Shown here: piece after piece, positions 1 to 6,575 of the stretch
How the letters are laid out: every line of letters starts with the position of its first letter
Position numbering within the stretch: the stretch's first letter is position 1
Assembly: GCF_025963695.1 (NCBI RefSeq)
Contig: NZ_JAOQAH010000059.1
Span: forward strand, 1-42,512
Direction of reading: 5' to 3'
DNA from: Segetibacter sp.
Lineage (GTDB): Bacteria; Bacteroidota; Bacteroidia; Chitinophagales; Chitinophagaceae
DNA: 42,512 nucleotides
Program-made: the position numbers and the translations under genes
The notes under the pieces: generated by a model
The model's database searches: none
Seen by the model: the letters and a program-made list of their open reading frames with translations, nothing else
What the model was told of the DNA's origin: nothing

Positions 1-481
1 AAGAGTGGTTACCTGCGCTATTTGGTATTTCCAGTATTTCTGCAGTGCGAAAAGTTTTTAAATCAATACGCGCAAGACGAGGCGTGTTGTTGCCATTTGC
101 AAAAGTCCACCGTCCATCTATTTCGCCGTTTGTCTGCGATGCTTCAATATGGTGCAAATCGTCCCATGGTATAAAACCATGTGAAGTGTTAAGCATTCCT
201 TTTGTTTCTTCGCTGTACCCATATCCTTCCTGGGGGTCTTGCGAAAACACAGGTATAACTCTCAGCAAGCGGCCAGACGGCAAGCCATACACGCTCATTT
301 GCCCACTAAATCCTCCGGAAACAAAGTTGTAGAACTCGTCATACTTGCCTGGGGCTACGTACGCTTTTTGTGCAGCATCAGAGCTAACTGCGTTTCCGGC
401 ATTTTTTGGTTTGCAGGCGTTTATGCTTACCATTAGGCAAACTGCTGCCGCAACCGAAAAACCGGTTTTATATTTTTTCAT
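1..481 (-). CDS. nosZ: Nitrous-oxide reductase, clade II lipoprotein type (5' part only)
   Basis: Reduces N2O to N2 in the periplasm with the CuA/CuZ copper centres. Only the first 160 residues are present because the gene runs off the left edge of the window. The start is the ATG at 481-479. The N-terminus reads MKKYKTGFSVAAAVCLMVSINAC, sic a Sec signal with a lipoprotein-like INAC box and not a twin-arginine signal. This is the mark of clade II enzymes. The mature part has the characteristic opening of the beta-propeller: GKYDEFYNFVSGGFSGQ, a block ending RVIPVFSQDPQEGYGYS, HGFIPWDDLHHIEASQTNG and DGRWTFANGNNTPRLARIDL. Recognition is from memory of the family. The copper-ligand regions lie outside the window. 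The upstream neighbour is a lipoprotein cytochrome c 178 bp away in the same direction, a common arrangement in Bacteroidota nos clusters. Confidence 0.92.
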   Translation of the reverse strand, partial: MKKYKTGFSVAAAVCLMVSINACKPKNAGNAVSSDAAQKAYVAPGKYDEFYNFVSGGFSGQMSVYGLPSGRLLRVIPVFSQDPQEGYGYSEETKGMLNTSHGFIPWDDLHHIEASQTNGEIDGRWTFANGNNTPRLARIDLKTFRTAEILEIPNSAGNHS

Positions 482-570
482 TGTAGTATGTTTAAGCGAT
501 TATTTTAGTTTCTTCCTTATGTCGTGATAGCTTTTTTTGAACCACGCATTTGAATTTTAATAAAGCAGTT

Positions 571-592
571 GTTGCGTCGCACTCTTGTACTG
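571..592 (+). repeat. Dispersed GTTGCGTCGCA...CTCTTGTA repeat, copy a
   Basis: GTTGCGTCGCACTCTTGTAC followed by TG. This is the best-preserved member of a short intergenic family, found between nosZ and the cytochrome c gene. Confidence 0.75.
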
Positions 593-638
593 AATAACTT
601 TACTGTACACGAGAATTATCATTCCTGTCACTGCGATA

Positions 639-652
639 TTCTTAATTAAGAA
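639..652. other. Perfect 14-bp palindrome in the cytochrome c-nosZ gap
   Basis: TTCTTAATTAAGAA is a perfect palindrome immediately after the cytochrome c stop codon and about 158 bp before the nosZ start. It could be an operator or part of an mRNA structure. It has no T-run, so it is not a classical terminator. No function is assigned. Confidence 0.3.
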
Positions 653-659
653 CGTTATT

Positions 660-1148
660 TTATTTAACTCCGTCGTTCTTGCGCATGTATTCATAAATGC
701 CTCTTGCTGCTTCATCATTAATATTCTGGTTAGGCATACGAACGAGGCAAAGTTCTAATTGCACCTGCACTTTAGGGTCTTTGTCAATCATCTCATCTGT
801 ATTGGTTGCAAAGTTCATGATCCATTCAGGCTTGTGTCTTTTGGTCACATCTTTCCAACCTGGTCCAACCAATTTCTCATCATTGAGCTTGTGGCATCCG
901 GAACATTTTAAATTATAAACTTTTTCACCGGTTGTTACCATTGCAGGGTCAAGTTTATCGGCAACTTCAACATTTGTAAATCTTCCTGAGCCTCTTTCAG
1001 GGTCGTAGACAGGATTTTCTTTCCCGGCATCAGAACTTTGACTAGTGTTTCCTACCTGGCTTTCCGCCGCAGGCTTTTGTTCGCCGCCTCCACAGGAATA
1101 AATAAGGAAAGTGGCGGCAAATGCACATAAGACAAGCAATTTTTTCAT
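660..1148 (-). CDS. Lipoprotein cytochrome c of the nos cluster
   Basis: Small c-type cytochrome of 162 residues, probably an electron donor to the adjacent N2O reductase in the periplasm. It starts with a lipoprotein signal (MKKLLVLCAFAATFLIYSC, Cys19) and then a Ser/Gly/Ala-rich linker. The single heme motif CSGCH is near residue 83, inside KVYNLKCSGCHKLN. The following GPGWKDV segment and the late RMPNQ, whose Met is the likely sixth heme ligand, are typical of class I cytochromes c. It lies just upstream of nosZ on the same strand, and nothing but a short gap separates them, so an operon is likely. An FNR-like palindrome at 1223-1236, about 80 bp upstream of the ATG, probably controls it. 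The specific electron-transfer partner is inferred from position only. Confidence 0.85.
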   Translation of the reverse strand: MKKLLVLCAFAATFLIYSCGGGEQKPAAESQVGNTSQSSDAGKENPVYDPERGSGRFTNVEVADKLDPAMVTTGEKVYNLKCSGCHKLNDEKLVGPGWKDVTKRHKPEWIMNFATNTDEMIDKDPKVQVQLELCLVRMPNQNINDEAARGIYEYMRKNDGVK

Positions 1149-1506
1149 GAGTAGAAGATTTATCAGTTTAATTTAATTACAGTTCTGTAATGCAAGGTTC
1201 GCATGAAAACAACCTTAATTATATGATATAAATCATACTTCTAAGTCTTTGTGGTCATGTTTTCAATTATTCTTCAATAAACCCTCTAAATAAATTCGTG
1301 AGTTACCCAAAGCGTTTTTGGGAAAAGAGATGGTAAAATATTCGTTGCTACCATGCATCCATTCTACATATCAGCAGTAGCACATTAACTTCTGCGGGAT
1401 GGGATACATATCGGGATGTAATGCGAAAGAGAAGTAAAGTACGGATGTTACGATCATCGTGAAACAACCTGATTGCAGAACAAACCAGGTGTACTAATAG
1501 GATTCT
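1149..1506. other. Intergenic region upstream of the nos genes
   Basis: 358 bp without a credible gene. It carries the FNR-like palindrome at 1223-1236 that faces the cytochrome c gene. The part from about 1300 to 1506 lies downstream of the response-regulator gene and shows no T-rich hairpin terminator that I can see, so read-through towards the nos genes is possible. Confidence 0.5.
1223..1236 (-). promoter_or_regulatory. FNR/CRP-family operator-like palindrome upstream of cytochrome c-nosZ
   Basis: ATGAT-ATAA-ATCAT is a perfect inverted repeat (6-bp arms if the flanking T1222/A1237 are counted). It matches the FNR-type layout TGAT-N4-ATCA. Its centre is about 81 bp upstream of the cytochrome c ATG. 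Unlike the three sister sites at 5091, 8697 and 10228, I see no good TAnnTTTG box at the shared spacing, so the promoter here is less certain. Confidence 0.6.
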
Positions 1507-2562
1507 TTAATAAGGCAGATGCCTCAATTTGTTTTCATCTAAAATAATCACTTTACCAGTTTGAATCTCAATTAGCTTTTCATCCTTAAAATCACCTAAC
1601 GTTCTTATAAGTGATTCCGTTGCAATACCAATTGACTGCGCCATATTCTCCCTTGATAAGTTTAGGACAGGCGTTAATTCCTCTTGTATTTTATACTTGT
1701 CGTATAGTTGAATGAGGCCGTAAGCTACTTTCTTACGTAAGGAACCATAAGCCAGGTTCAGCAGGTTTTCTTCTTTTTCAACAACGTTTTTGGTTATTAT
1801 TTTTATAAAGCTTTGTGCTATTTGCATATCGTTAGATACCAGTTGCATAAAATCTTCCCGAGGTATCAACATCAATTCCGTTTCTTCTAATACCACCGCT
1901 TCTTCTTTATAGTTTACGTCTTCCAAAATAGCCGTGTATCCAAAAAAGTCTCCGGTACTGTAAATGCTTGTAATAAACTCCTTACCCTCATCATTCGCTT
2001 TAGAAGCTTTTACTTTACCCTTTATTACATGGTATACCACCCGCGGCCGCTGACCTTCTTTGTAAAGAATGTGCTTTTTATTATAGGTGTACGTATCCCT
2101 TTCCACAGATGTCAACTCAACCTTTCCTGTCTTTTGTGCAGTTGCTATAAAATCTCTTATCCCGTCAATACCGGCATATTGTTGTTTTAGTAAATCTATT
2201 TTTTTTAACCTTACTTCAATGGCATTTAATAACTCAATACCATCGTATGGCTTTGTTATATAGTCATCAGCTCCCATTTCCATACCTCGTCTAAAATCCC
2301 CTTTTTCTGATTTGGCAGTTAAGAATATAAATGGAATAGCAGCGGTTTCTTTATGCTTACTCAACGAATGATAGACGCCATATCCATCCAAAACAGGCAT
2401 CATAATGTCACAAATAATTAAATCGGGCAATTCTCTCAAAGCAAGTTCAACCCCCGTTTTCCCGTTTTCTGCTGTTATGGCTATGTAATTTGACAACTCT
2501 ATTATCTCTGCAGTATTCTCTCTTACCTCTGTGTTATCTTCTATTACTAATATCTTTTTCAT
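1507..2562 (-). CDS. Response regulator fused to an FNR/CRP-type cNBD-HTH transcription factor
   Basis: 351-residue cytoplasmic regulator. Residues 3-122 form a CheY receiver: acidic pocket E8-D9, phospho-acceptor D52 in ICDIMMP, then LTAK and TKPY. After a linker, residues about 157-265 form a cyclic-nucleotide-binding-like beta-roll (KKHILYKEGQ, GKVKASK, GDFFGYTAIL). The C-terminal 80 residues are a Crp-type winged HTH. Its recognition helix contains T315-E316-S-L-I319-R320. E316 and R320 match the conserved Glu and Arg of FNR/CRP, while Thr replaces the CRP Arg180, which suits a TGAT half-site. There are no clustered cysteines, so it is not an Fe-S FNR. It overlaps the kinase gene by 4 nt (ATGA), so the pair is translationally coupled. 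I infer that it binds the palindromes at 1223, 5091, 8697 and 10228. Confidence 0.85.
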   Translation of the reverse strand: MKKILVIEDNTEVRENTAEIIELSNYIAITAENGKTGVELALRELPDLIICDIMMPVLDGYGVYHSLSKHKETAAIPFIFLTAKSEKGDFRRGMEMGADDYITKPYDGIELLNAIEVRLKKIDLLKQQYAGIDGIRDFIATAQKTGKVELTSVERDTYTYNKKHILYKEGQRPRVVYHVIKGKVKASKANDEGKEFITSIYSTGDFFGYTAILEDVNYKEEAVVLEETELMLIPREDFMQLVSNDMQIAQSFIKIITKNVVEKEENLLNLAYGSLRKKVAYGLIQLYDKYKIQEELTPVLNLSRENMAQSIGIATESLIRTLGDFKDEKLIEIQTGKVIILDENKLRHLPY

Positions 2563-3836
2563 ATGTCTATTTGGTCAGCATGAGTGGGTTGAGGAATGTA
2601 AACAGTTATCGTAGAACCTTCATTAAGTTTACTAAGCATTTCGATTCTTCCATTCATTAGTTCAAGGTATTTGCTAACTATATGCAGTCCCAGCCCCGTA
2701 CCCTGAATATTGACGGCATTCTTTGCCCGAAAGAAGCGTTCAAACAAATGTTGCTGGTCTTCTTCAGAAATGCCAATGCCATTATCTTCAACAGTGATAA
2801 CAAAGTTGTTGTCCTCTACAAAAGAGTTTACTTTAATAATGCCGTTTTCAGGTGAAAATTTAATGGCATTTGAAACTAGGTTTGTCAAAATATTGGTGAC
2901 TAAATTAGTATCCATACAAACGATGGTAGCAACCGAGTTTTTATAAATGATCTGCTGGCCGTTTCTCAATAAACCGTCCAGCTCCTGCATTAAATTTTTG
3001 AACAGAATATCAATAGTGGTCCGTGTAACCAGCTTAACGTTTGTTTGCACGTGCCCCTCCTCCAGCCTGCCAAGTGAAAGAAAATCTTCCAGTATCCCTT
3101 TCATTCCACCAACGGCTCCTTTAATTCTTTGCACGTGTTTATCAATCTTCGGGTTGGGGTTAATTTCGTTGTATTTATCCAGAAGATAAGCCGATGTAAG
3201 AATGGTACTTAAAGGCGTCCTGAATTCATGTGACGACATAGTAACAAACCTCGATTTCAATTCGCTTAATTCTTTCTCAACTTCAAAAGCTTCACTTAAC
3301 TCTTGCTTCGATTTTTCAAGCTCGGCTAAAGCTTCCCGAAGCATTTTTGTACGGTCGCTGATTTTTTGTTCCAGCTCACTGTTCATGCTTTTAATTTCTA
3401 TTGTACCACTTTCTAACTCCTGCTTTTGTTGCAGAACTACTGCTTCATGTTTTTTTCTTACGGTTATATCAACAACAAAAGCAATCACAAAAGTGTGGTC
3501 GCTAATAGTATAATGGCTAAGGCTTACTTCTACCGGAAAAGTACTTCCATCTTTTTTCCTCGCAAACAAGTCTCTTCCGTGACCCATCACCCTCACTTCG
3601 GGTTTGTGATAATAATCTTCCCTGTATTGATGGTGCTTCACATGAACAGAAGGGGGTATCAGTAATTCAACAGTTTTTCCCAACACTTCCTCTTTGGTAA
3701 ATTCAAACTGTTTTTCTGCAAATTTGTTGAAGTTGATGATCTTTCCCTCATCGTTTGTTACAACAATACCAATGGTAGCATAGTTAAAAAGAGCCTCGAA
3801 TTGTTCAACATTACTTATCTGCTTTTCGCTATACAT
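2559..3836 (-). CDS. Soluble FixL-like PAS sensor histidine kinase
   Basis: 425-residue histidine kinase with no membrane segment, so it senses a cytoplasmic signal. Order: PAS (about 10-128), coiled coil (130-192), HisKA with phospho-acceptor H203 in SSHEFRTPLSTI, and HATPase_c with NLVSNAIKFS, DNGIGI and GTGLGL. The PAS is close to the oxygen sensor FixL around LIPPSVHVKHHQYREDYY and GHGRDLFARKKDGSTFP. By my alignment H68 falls on the FixL heme-ligand His200 and R88 on the ligand-sensing Arg220, with the same 20-residue spacing. That makes a heme-based O2 or NO sensor plausible, but it is inference and not proof. The gene is the first of a two-gene operon with the FNR-fused response regulator. 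Its neighbours (nosZ, UspA) fit low-oxygen control. Confidence 0.85.
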   Translation of the reverse strand: MYSEKQISNVEQFEALFNYATIGIVVTNDEGKIINFNKFAEKQFEFTKEEVLGKTVELLIPPSVHVKHHQYREDYYHKPEVRVMGHGRDLFARKKDGSTFPVEVSLSHYTISDHTFVIAFVVDITVRKKHEAVVLQQKQELESGTIEIKSMNSELEQKISDRTKMLREALAELEKSKQELSEAFEVEKELSELKSRFVTMSSHEFRTPLSTILTSAYLLDKYNEINPNPKIDKHVQRIKGAVGGMKGILEDFLSLGRLEEGHVQTNVKLVTRTTIDILFKNLMQELDGLLRNGQQIIYKNSVATIVCMDTNLVTNILTNLVSNAIKFSPENGIIKVNSFVEDNNFVITVEDNGIGISEEDQQHLFERFFRAKNAVNIQGTGLGLHIVSKYLELMNGRIEMLSKLNEGSTITVYIPQPTHADQIDI

Positions 3837-3932
3837 GTTTATTATTTATAAAGAGCCGGGCAGGCTATGCGAACTTTAATTATGCAAAGGAAGTTCATAA
3901 AGCGAAGTAAGTTTAATTAATTAGTGTGAAGA

Positions 3933-4033
3933 GGAACACGGATAACACGGATACGAAGCATTTTTTCAGATACTTGTTGCAAAAACATATAAACAATCAG
4001 CTTTACCTGTCTAATCCGTGCCGTCTGTGTTCC
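3933..4033. repeat. Imperfect inverted repeat with AACACGGAT units
   Basis: Arms GGAACACGGATAACACGGAT (3933-3952) and ATCCGTGCCGTCTGTGTTCC (4014-4033) pair at both ends with a mismatched middle. They lie in the 308-bp space between the uspA stop and the kinase start. Similar CACGGAT repeats are scattered through many bacterial genomes. The fold could act as a weak terminator for uspA, but it lacks a T-run. Confidence 0.5.
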
Positions 4034-4113
4034 ATTACCTCAATAGTATTTTCATTTTGGTAGCTGGCAGAACCGCAATGTGCATCCACTGTTGCCACGC
4101 TCGGTTCAAAAAT

Positions 4114-4139
4114 AGCTTTCCATAGCAGCTTTCCATAGC
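4114..4139. repeat. Two tandem copies of AGCTTTCCATAGC
   Basis: A 13-bp unit is repeated twice head to tail at 4114-4126 and 4127-4139, directly beyond the uspA stop codon. It looks like a small slippage duplication. Confidence 0.7.
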
Positions 4140-4144
4140 AGCTT

Positions 4145-5026
4145 TTAATAAACGCGATGTAAAGTTTCGGCATCATACGAGTCTTCAACAAGCGCTGTTT
4201 CAACTGCCTTTTTAAATGGAAGTACCAGCAAAGGCACGCTGGTGTGAAAAACCAAGTCTTTTGTAACGCTCTTCGTAAAAACTCTTTCAAACAAAGTGTG
4301 CTCGTGCGGTATAACTGCCACCAGGTCTACTGCATGTTGTTTTACAAAAGCATCCATGGCTTTTGCCACATTTTCTGCCTTGGAAAATTCAAACGAAGGG
4401 TGCAGGCTCGTCAAAAACCAGATGGACTTTTCGGGTGTCTCCATCCTTTCTACCGCCTCGTCCATAGATCTTTTTATTACTCTTACTACGTACAACTTAG
4501 CGTTAAAAGTTGATACAACTTTTTGCAGCGGTTGCAAAATATGAACGTCGGTATCATCGGTAATGTCGCTTGCAAGTGCAATGGTTTTCGGAGGCGCAAA
4601 AACAGCATCCGCAGGAACAACAATTAACGGAATTCGAGATATTTTACATAAATCGGTAACAGTGCTACCAAAGTATTTTCTTATTTCCTTTCCACTTTTC
4701 TTCATTCCAATAACAATATAAGACGCATCATTTGCCATGGCAGCAGCAAGAATTGAGCTAGTAACCGGGCCATTCGTGCATTCCGTTTCTAATGAAACCG
4801 TTCGGTTTGGATCAATCGTTTCTGATTCATTAAGCAATTTTTTGTAAGCGTTTCGGTGCAGTTCTGTAGGCGTAATTGATAGTGAACTATCAGGCAGGGC
4901 AGGCTGTGCCTGGTAAGCAGTAAACAAAATTACCTTAGCCTGCATTTGCCTTGCAAGTTCGAAACCATACTTTGTTGCATTGTATGCGGCAGAAGAAAAA
5001 TCGGTGGCTATGAGGATAGTTTGCAT
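4145..5026 (-). CDS. Universal stress protein, tandem UspA domains
   Basis: 293-residue cytoplasmic stress protein made of two Usp folds, about residues 1-140 and 150-285. The first keeps an ATP-binding-type loop, IGMKKSGKEIRKYFGSTV, followed by the strand IPLIVVP. The second ends TSVPLLVLPF with a diverged loop, as is usual in Bacteroidota tandem Usps. I start it at the ATG at 5026 (MQTILIATDFS, the standard Usp opening) and not at the in-frame TTG at 5041, because that TTG is part of a perfect TAnnTTTG promoter box (5039-5046). An FNR-like palindrome lies 44 nt further upstream, so expression under oxygen limitation or a similar signal is likely. Usp genes are commonly induced by low oxygen or NO. 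It adjoins the sensor kinase operon. Confidence 0.88.
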   Translation of the reverse strand: MQTILIATDFSSAAYNATKYGFELARQMQAKVILFTAYQAQPALPDSSLSITPTELHRNAYKKLLNESETIDPNRTVSLETECTNGPVTSSILAAAMANDASYIVIGMKKSGKEIRKYFGSTVTDLCKISRIPLIVVPADAVFAPPKTIALASDITDDTDVHILQPLQKVVSTFNAKLYVVRVIKRSMDEAVERMETPEKSIWFLTSLHPSFEFSKAENVAKAMDAFVKQHAVDLVAVIPHEHTLFERVFTKSVTKDLVFHTSVPLLVLPFKKAVETALVEDSYDAETLHRVY

Positions 5027-5038
5027 GTAGCTTTTTTT

Positions 5039-5046
5039 CAAAAGTA
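5039..5046 (-). promoter_or_regulatory. Bacteroidota -7 promoter box of uspA
   Basis: On the minus strand the bases read TACTTTTG, a perfect TAnnTTTG element. It ends about 12 nt before the chosen ATG, so the leader is very short. No -33 TTG is visible, as expected for an activator-dependent promoter. Confidence 0.65.
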
Positions 5047-5090
5047 TATTTTAGCTGTTGTGCCTTTTATGTCTTAAAGCACGTTAAAAC

Positions 5091-5104
5091 ATGATTGTAA
5101 TCAG
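5091..5104 (-). promoter_or_regulatory. FNR-like operator of uspA
   Basis: ATGAT-TGTA-ATCAG on the plus strand (CTGAT-TACA-ATCAT in the direction of uspA). The core TGAT-N4-ATCA is a perfect palindrome. Exactly 44 nt separate it from the TAnnTTTG box at 5039-5046, which places its centre near -61 to -62, a class I activator position. The spacing is identical at 8697 and 10228. Confidence 0.72.
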
Positions 5105-5297
5105 GTTTTGTAGCCCGCCACAGCGGTAAAGCTTTGTAAACCAAAAATTGTATCTGATTCTATAATTACGTATTCAATAAATGTTCTTTGTTCTACTCTT
5201 AAATGGGAAAGACTATTGTTGGAAAAAAAGTGCCCAAAAAAAGGAGCCGGTAGGGCGTTTGACTGATGGCGTCATTGTAACTGTTTAATAATTCATC

Positions 5298-5599
5298 ATG
5301 GCAAAGAAAACATTAAGAGAACTTGTAGATCAAAAATTAAAAGATGCAGATGTACTGGTTGCAAACCGGTGTTATGTGCTTCTATTTATATAGTCGGTTA
5401 TGCCCTTTAATTAACTCTTAAGATTGTAAAGAATCTAAATTTTGTACAAGGGTTCCCTGAAGATAAATTTGAATTTAGAGCGTATCAAGACAGTTTGAAG
5501 AGCCTGCAATTTTTAGCAGGCGCGATAACGCTAATTAAAGACATTAGAGATCATGATTTAAATAATAAATCAGAATTGATGGTAAGGACTGCAAAATAA
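5298..5599 (+). pseudogene. Decayed HEPN-domain protein gene
   Basis: A start at 5298 gives MAKKTLRELVDQKLKDADV, the usual opening of a HEPN-family protein, but the frame stops after 31 codons. The expected continuation appears in other frames: ASIYIVGYAL (compare the typical GAIYLCGYALELALK), then LKIVKNLNF-like and VQGFPEDKFEFRAYQDSLK, and it ends SELMVRTAK-stop near 5599. At least two frameshifts and a stop separate the pieces. HEPN proteins often pair with an MNT nucleotidyltransferase, but no partner is seen here. The family call rests on the recognisable order of motifs from memory. It is clearly not functional as read. Confidence 0.6.
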
Positions 5600-5686
5600 G
5601 AGATAAGGATAGCTATGGAAATGATCGCCCTTCAGAAAGGGATAAAAAGCATTAGTGTACAGAAAAGGCTGCGGGTGTCGCCACAT

Positions 5687-5742
5687 TTTACACTGCCCCT
5701 AACCAGCAATTAGTCGCATTTGCTAGTTAGGGGCAGTGTAAA
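5687..5742. repeat. Long near-perfect hairpin, 23-bp arms
   Basis: TTTACACTGCCCCTAAC and its exact reverse complement form the outer 17 bp. The stem continues to 23 bp with one mismatch (5687-5709 and 5720-5742) around a 10-nt loop. There is no T-run on either side beyond the TTT of the stem itself. It sits between the HEPN pseudogene and the 3' end of the YceI-like gene. It could be a bidirectional terminator or a small palindromic mobile repeat. Confidence 0.8.
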
Positions 5743-5855
5743 CCTTAGGTGGTTTGAATAAATTTTAACGGTAGCGGAAACGCTGCAAGGCAAATGGAAT
5801 AGATTTAAAAAGTATCTATGGATATACAAAAACTCCTATTAACTAATTCATCCCA

Positions 5856-6479
5856 TTACTTTACCTCCCTCAACATCAACTTAAAACTAACTTTAAAATC
5901 ATCCTTTATCCTTACAAGACCTGCTAATTTGCGTGGGGGCTTCAGGTTAAAATCAGAAAAGCTGAAATTCTTTTCACCGTTTAATTGAACCAGGTCACTA
6001 TCTGTCTTCGAAAAAGAATAGTTGATTTCAATTTCTTTTGTAACACCTGCCACCTCAACTTCTACGAGACCTTTTATTAATTCAGATTTTTCCTTTAGCT
6101 CTGGCATAGATTCAATTTTTAGAAAACGAATTACCATTTCAGAATGTTTATCTGCTTTCAGGGTTTTTCGAAAGTCACTCGTGATTAAAGAGCGGTGACA
6201 ATTGAATTGAATTATTTCAAGCGTCAATGATCCTGATAATGTTACCGGTTGTGATATTGAATAACTGCCTGTAATAATATTATCCTTGCGGTTGTATCCT
6301 TCAATATCGCAACTAAAGCTGTTAACATTAGACTTGCCATCTATGCGGAGTGTACTGCTTTTTTCAATAATCCATTTTACCGGCTTTTCGGAACTAGGTA
6401 TTGCAAAAGATGATTGAGGATTGATAGTGGGCAGCGCTGTAAAAAATAAGGCGACCGACATAAATAAATTGAGTAACAT
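5856..6479 (-). CDS. Exported YceI-like protein
   Basis: 207-residue exported protein of the YceI-like lipocalin-type beta-barrel group, which binds isoprenoid or amphiphilic ligands in known members. A signal peptide covers about residues 1-26 (MLLNLFMSVALFFTALPTIN). The mature part begins with the family pattern W-I-I-E-K-S-S-T-L-R-I-D-G-K-S-N-V-N-S-F-S-C, continues through paired strands and ends KDDFKVSFKLMLREVK. It differs strongly from the other YceI-like gene at 7992, so it is not a recent duplicate. A hairpin terminator at 6512-6540 separates it from the porin gene upstream, so it probably has its own promoter. The ligand is unknown. Confidence 0.7.
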   Translation of the reverse strand: MLLNLFMSVALFFTALPTINPQSSFAIPSSEKPVKWIIEKSSTLRIDGKSNVNSFSCDIEGYNRKDNIITGSYSISQPVTLSGSLTLEIIQFNCHRSLITSDFRKTLKADKHSEMVIRFLKIESMPELKEKSELIKGLVEVEVAGVTKEIEINYSFSKTDSDLVQLNGEKNFSFSDFNLKPPRKLAGLVRIKDDFKVSFKLMLREVK

Positions 6480-6511
6480 TTTTTTTTCTTTAAGAACTTT
6501 TAATTGAAAAA

Positions 6512-6540
6512 AAAATGGGTCAATCTGGTCGACCCATTTT
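6512..6540 (-). terminator. Rho-independent terminator after the porin gene
   Basis: Stem AAAATGGGTC / GACCCATTTT with a 9-nt loop. On the minus strand it is followed by a run of T, and it lies just downstream of the porin stop codon at 6576. Confidence 0.85.
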
Positions 6541-6575
6541 TCTTCATGCAGTTTTACTGCTTTTTAGTGTACGGA

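Noticed and set aside
4003..4290. 95-codon minus-strand frame across the uspA 3' end
   Set aside because: It lies mostly inside uspA in another frame, and its composition is that of a shadow frame.
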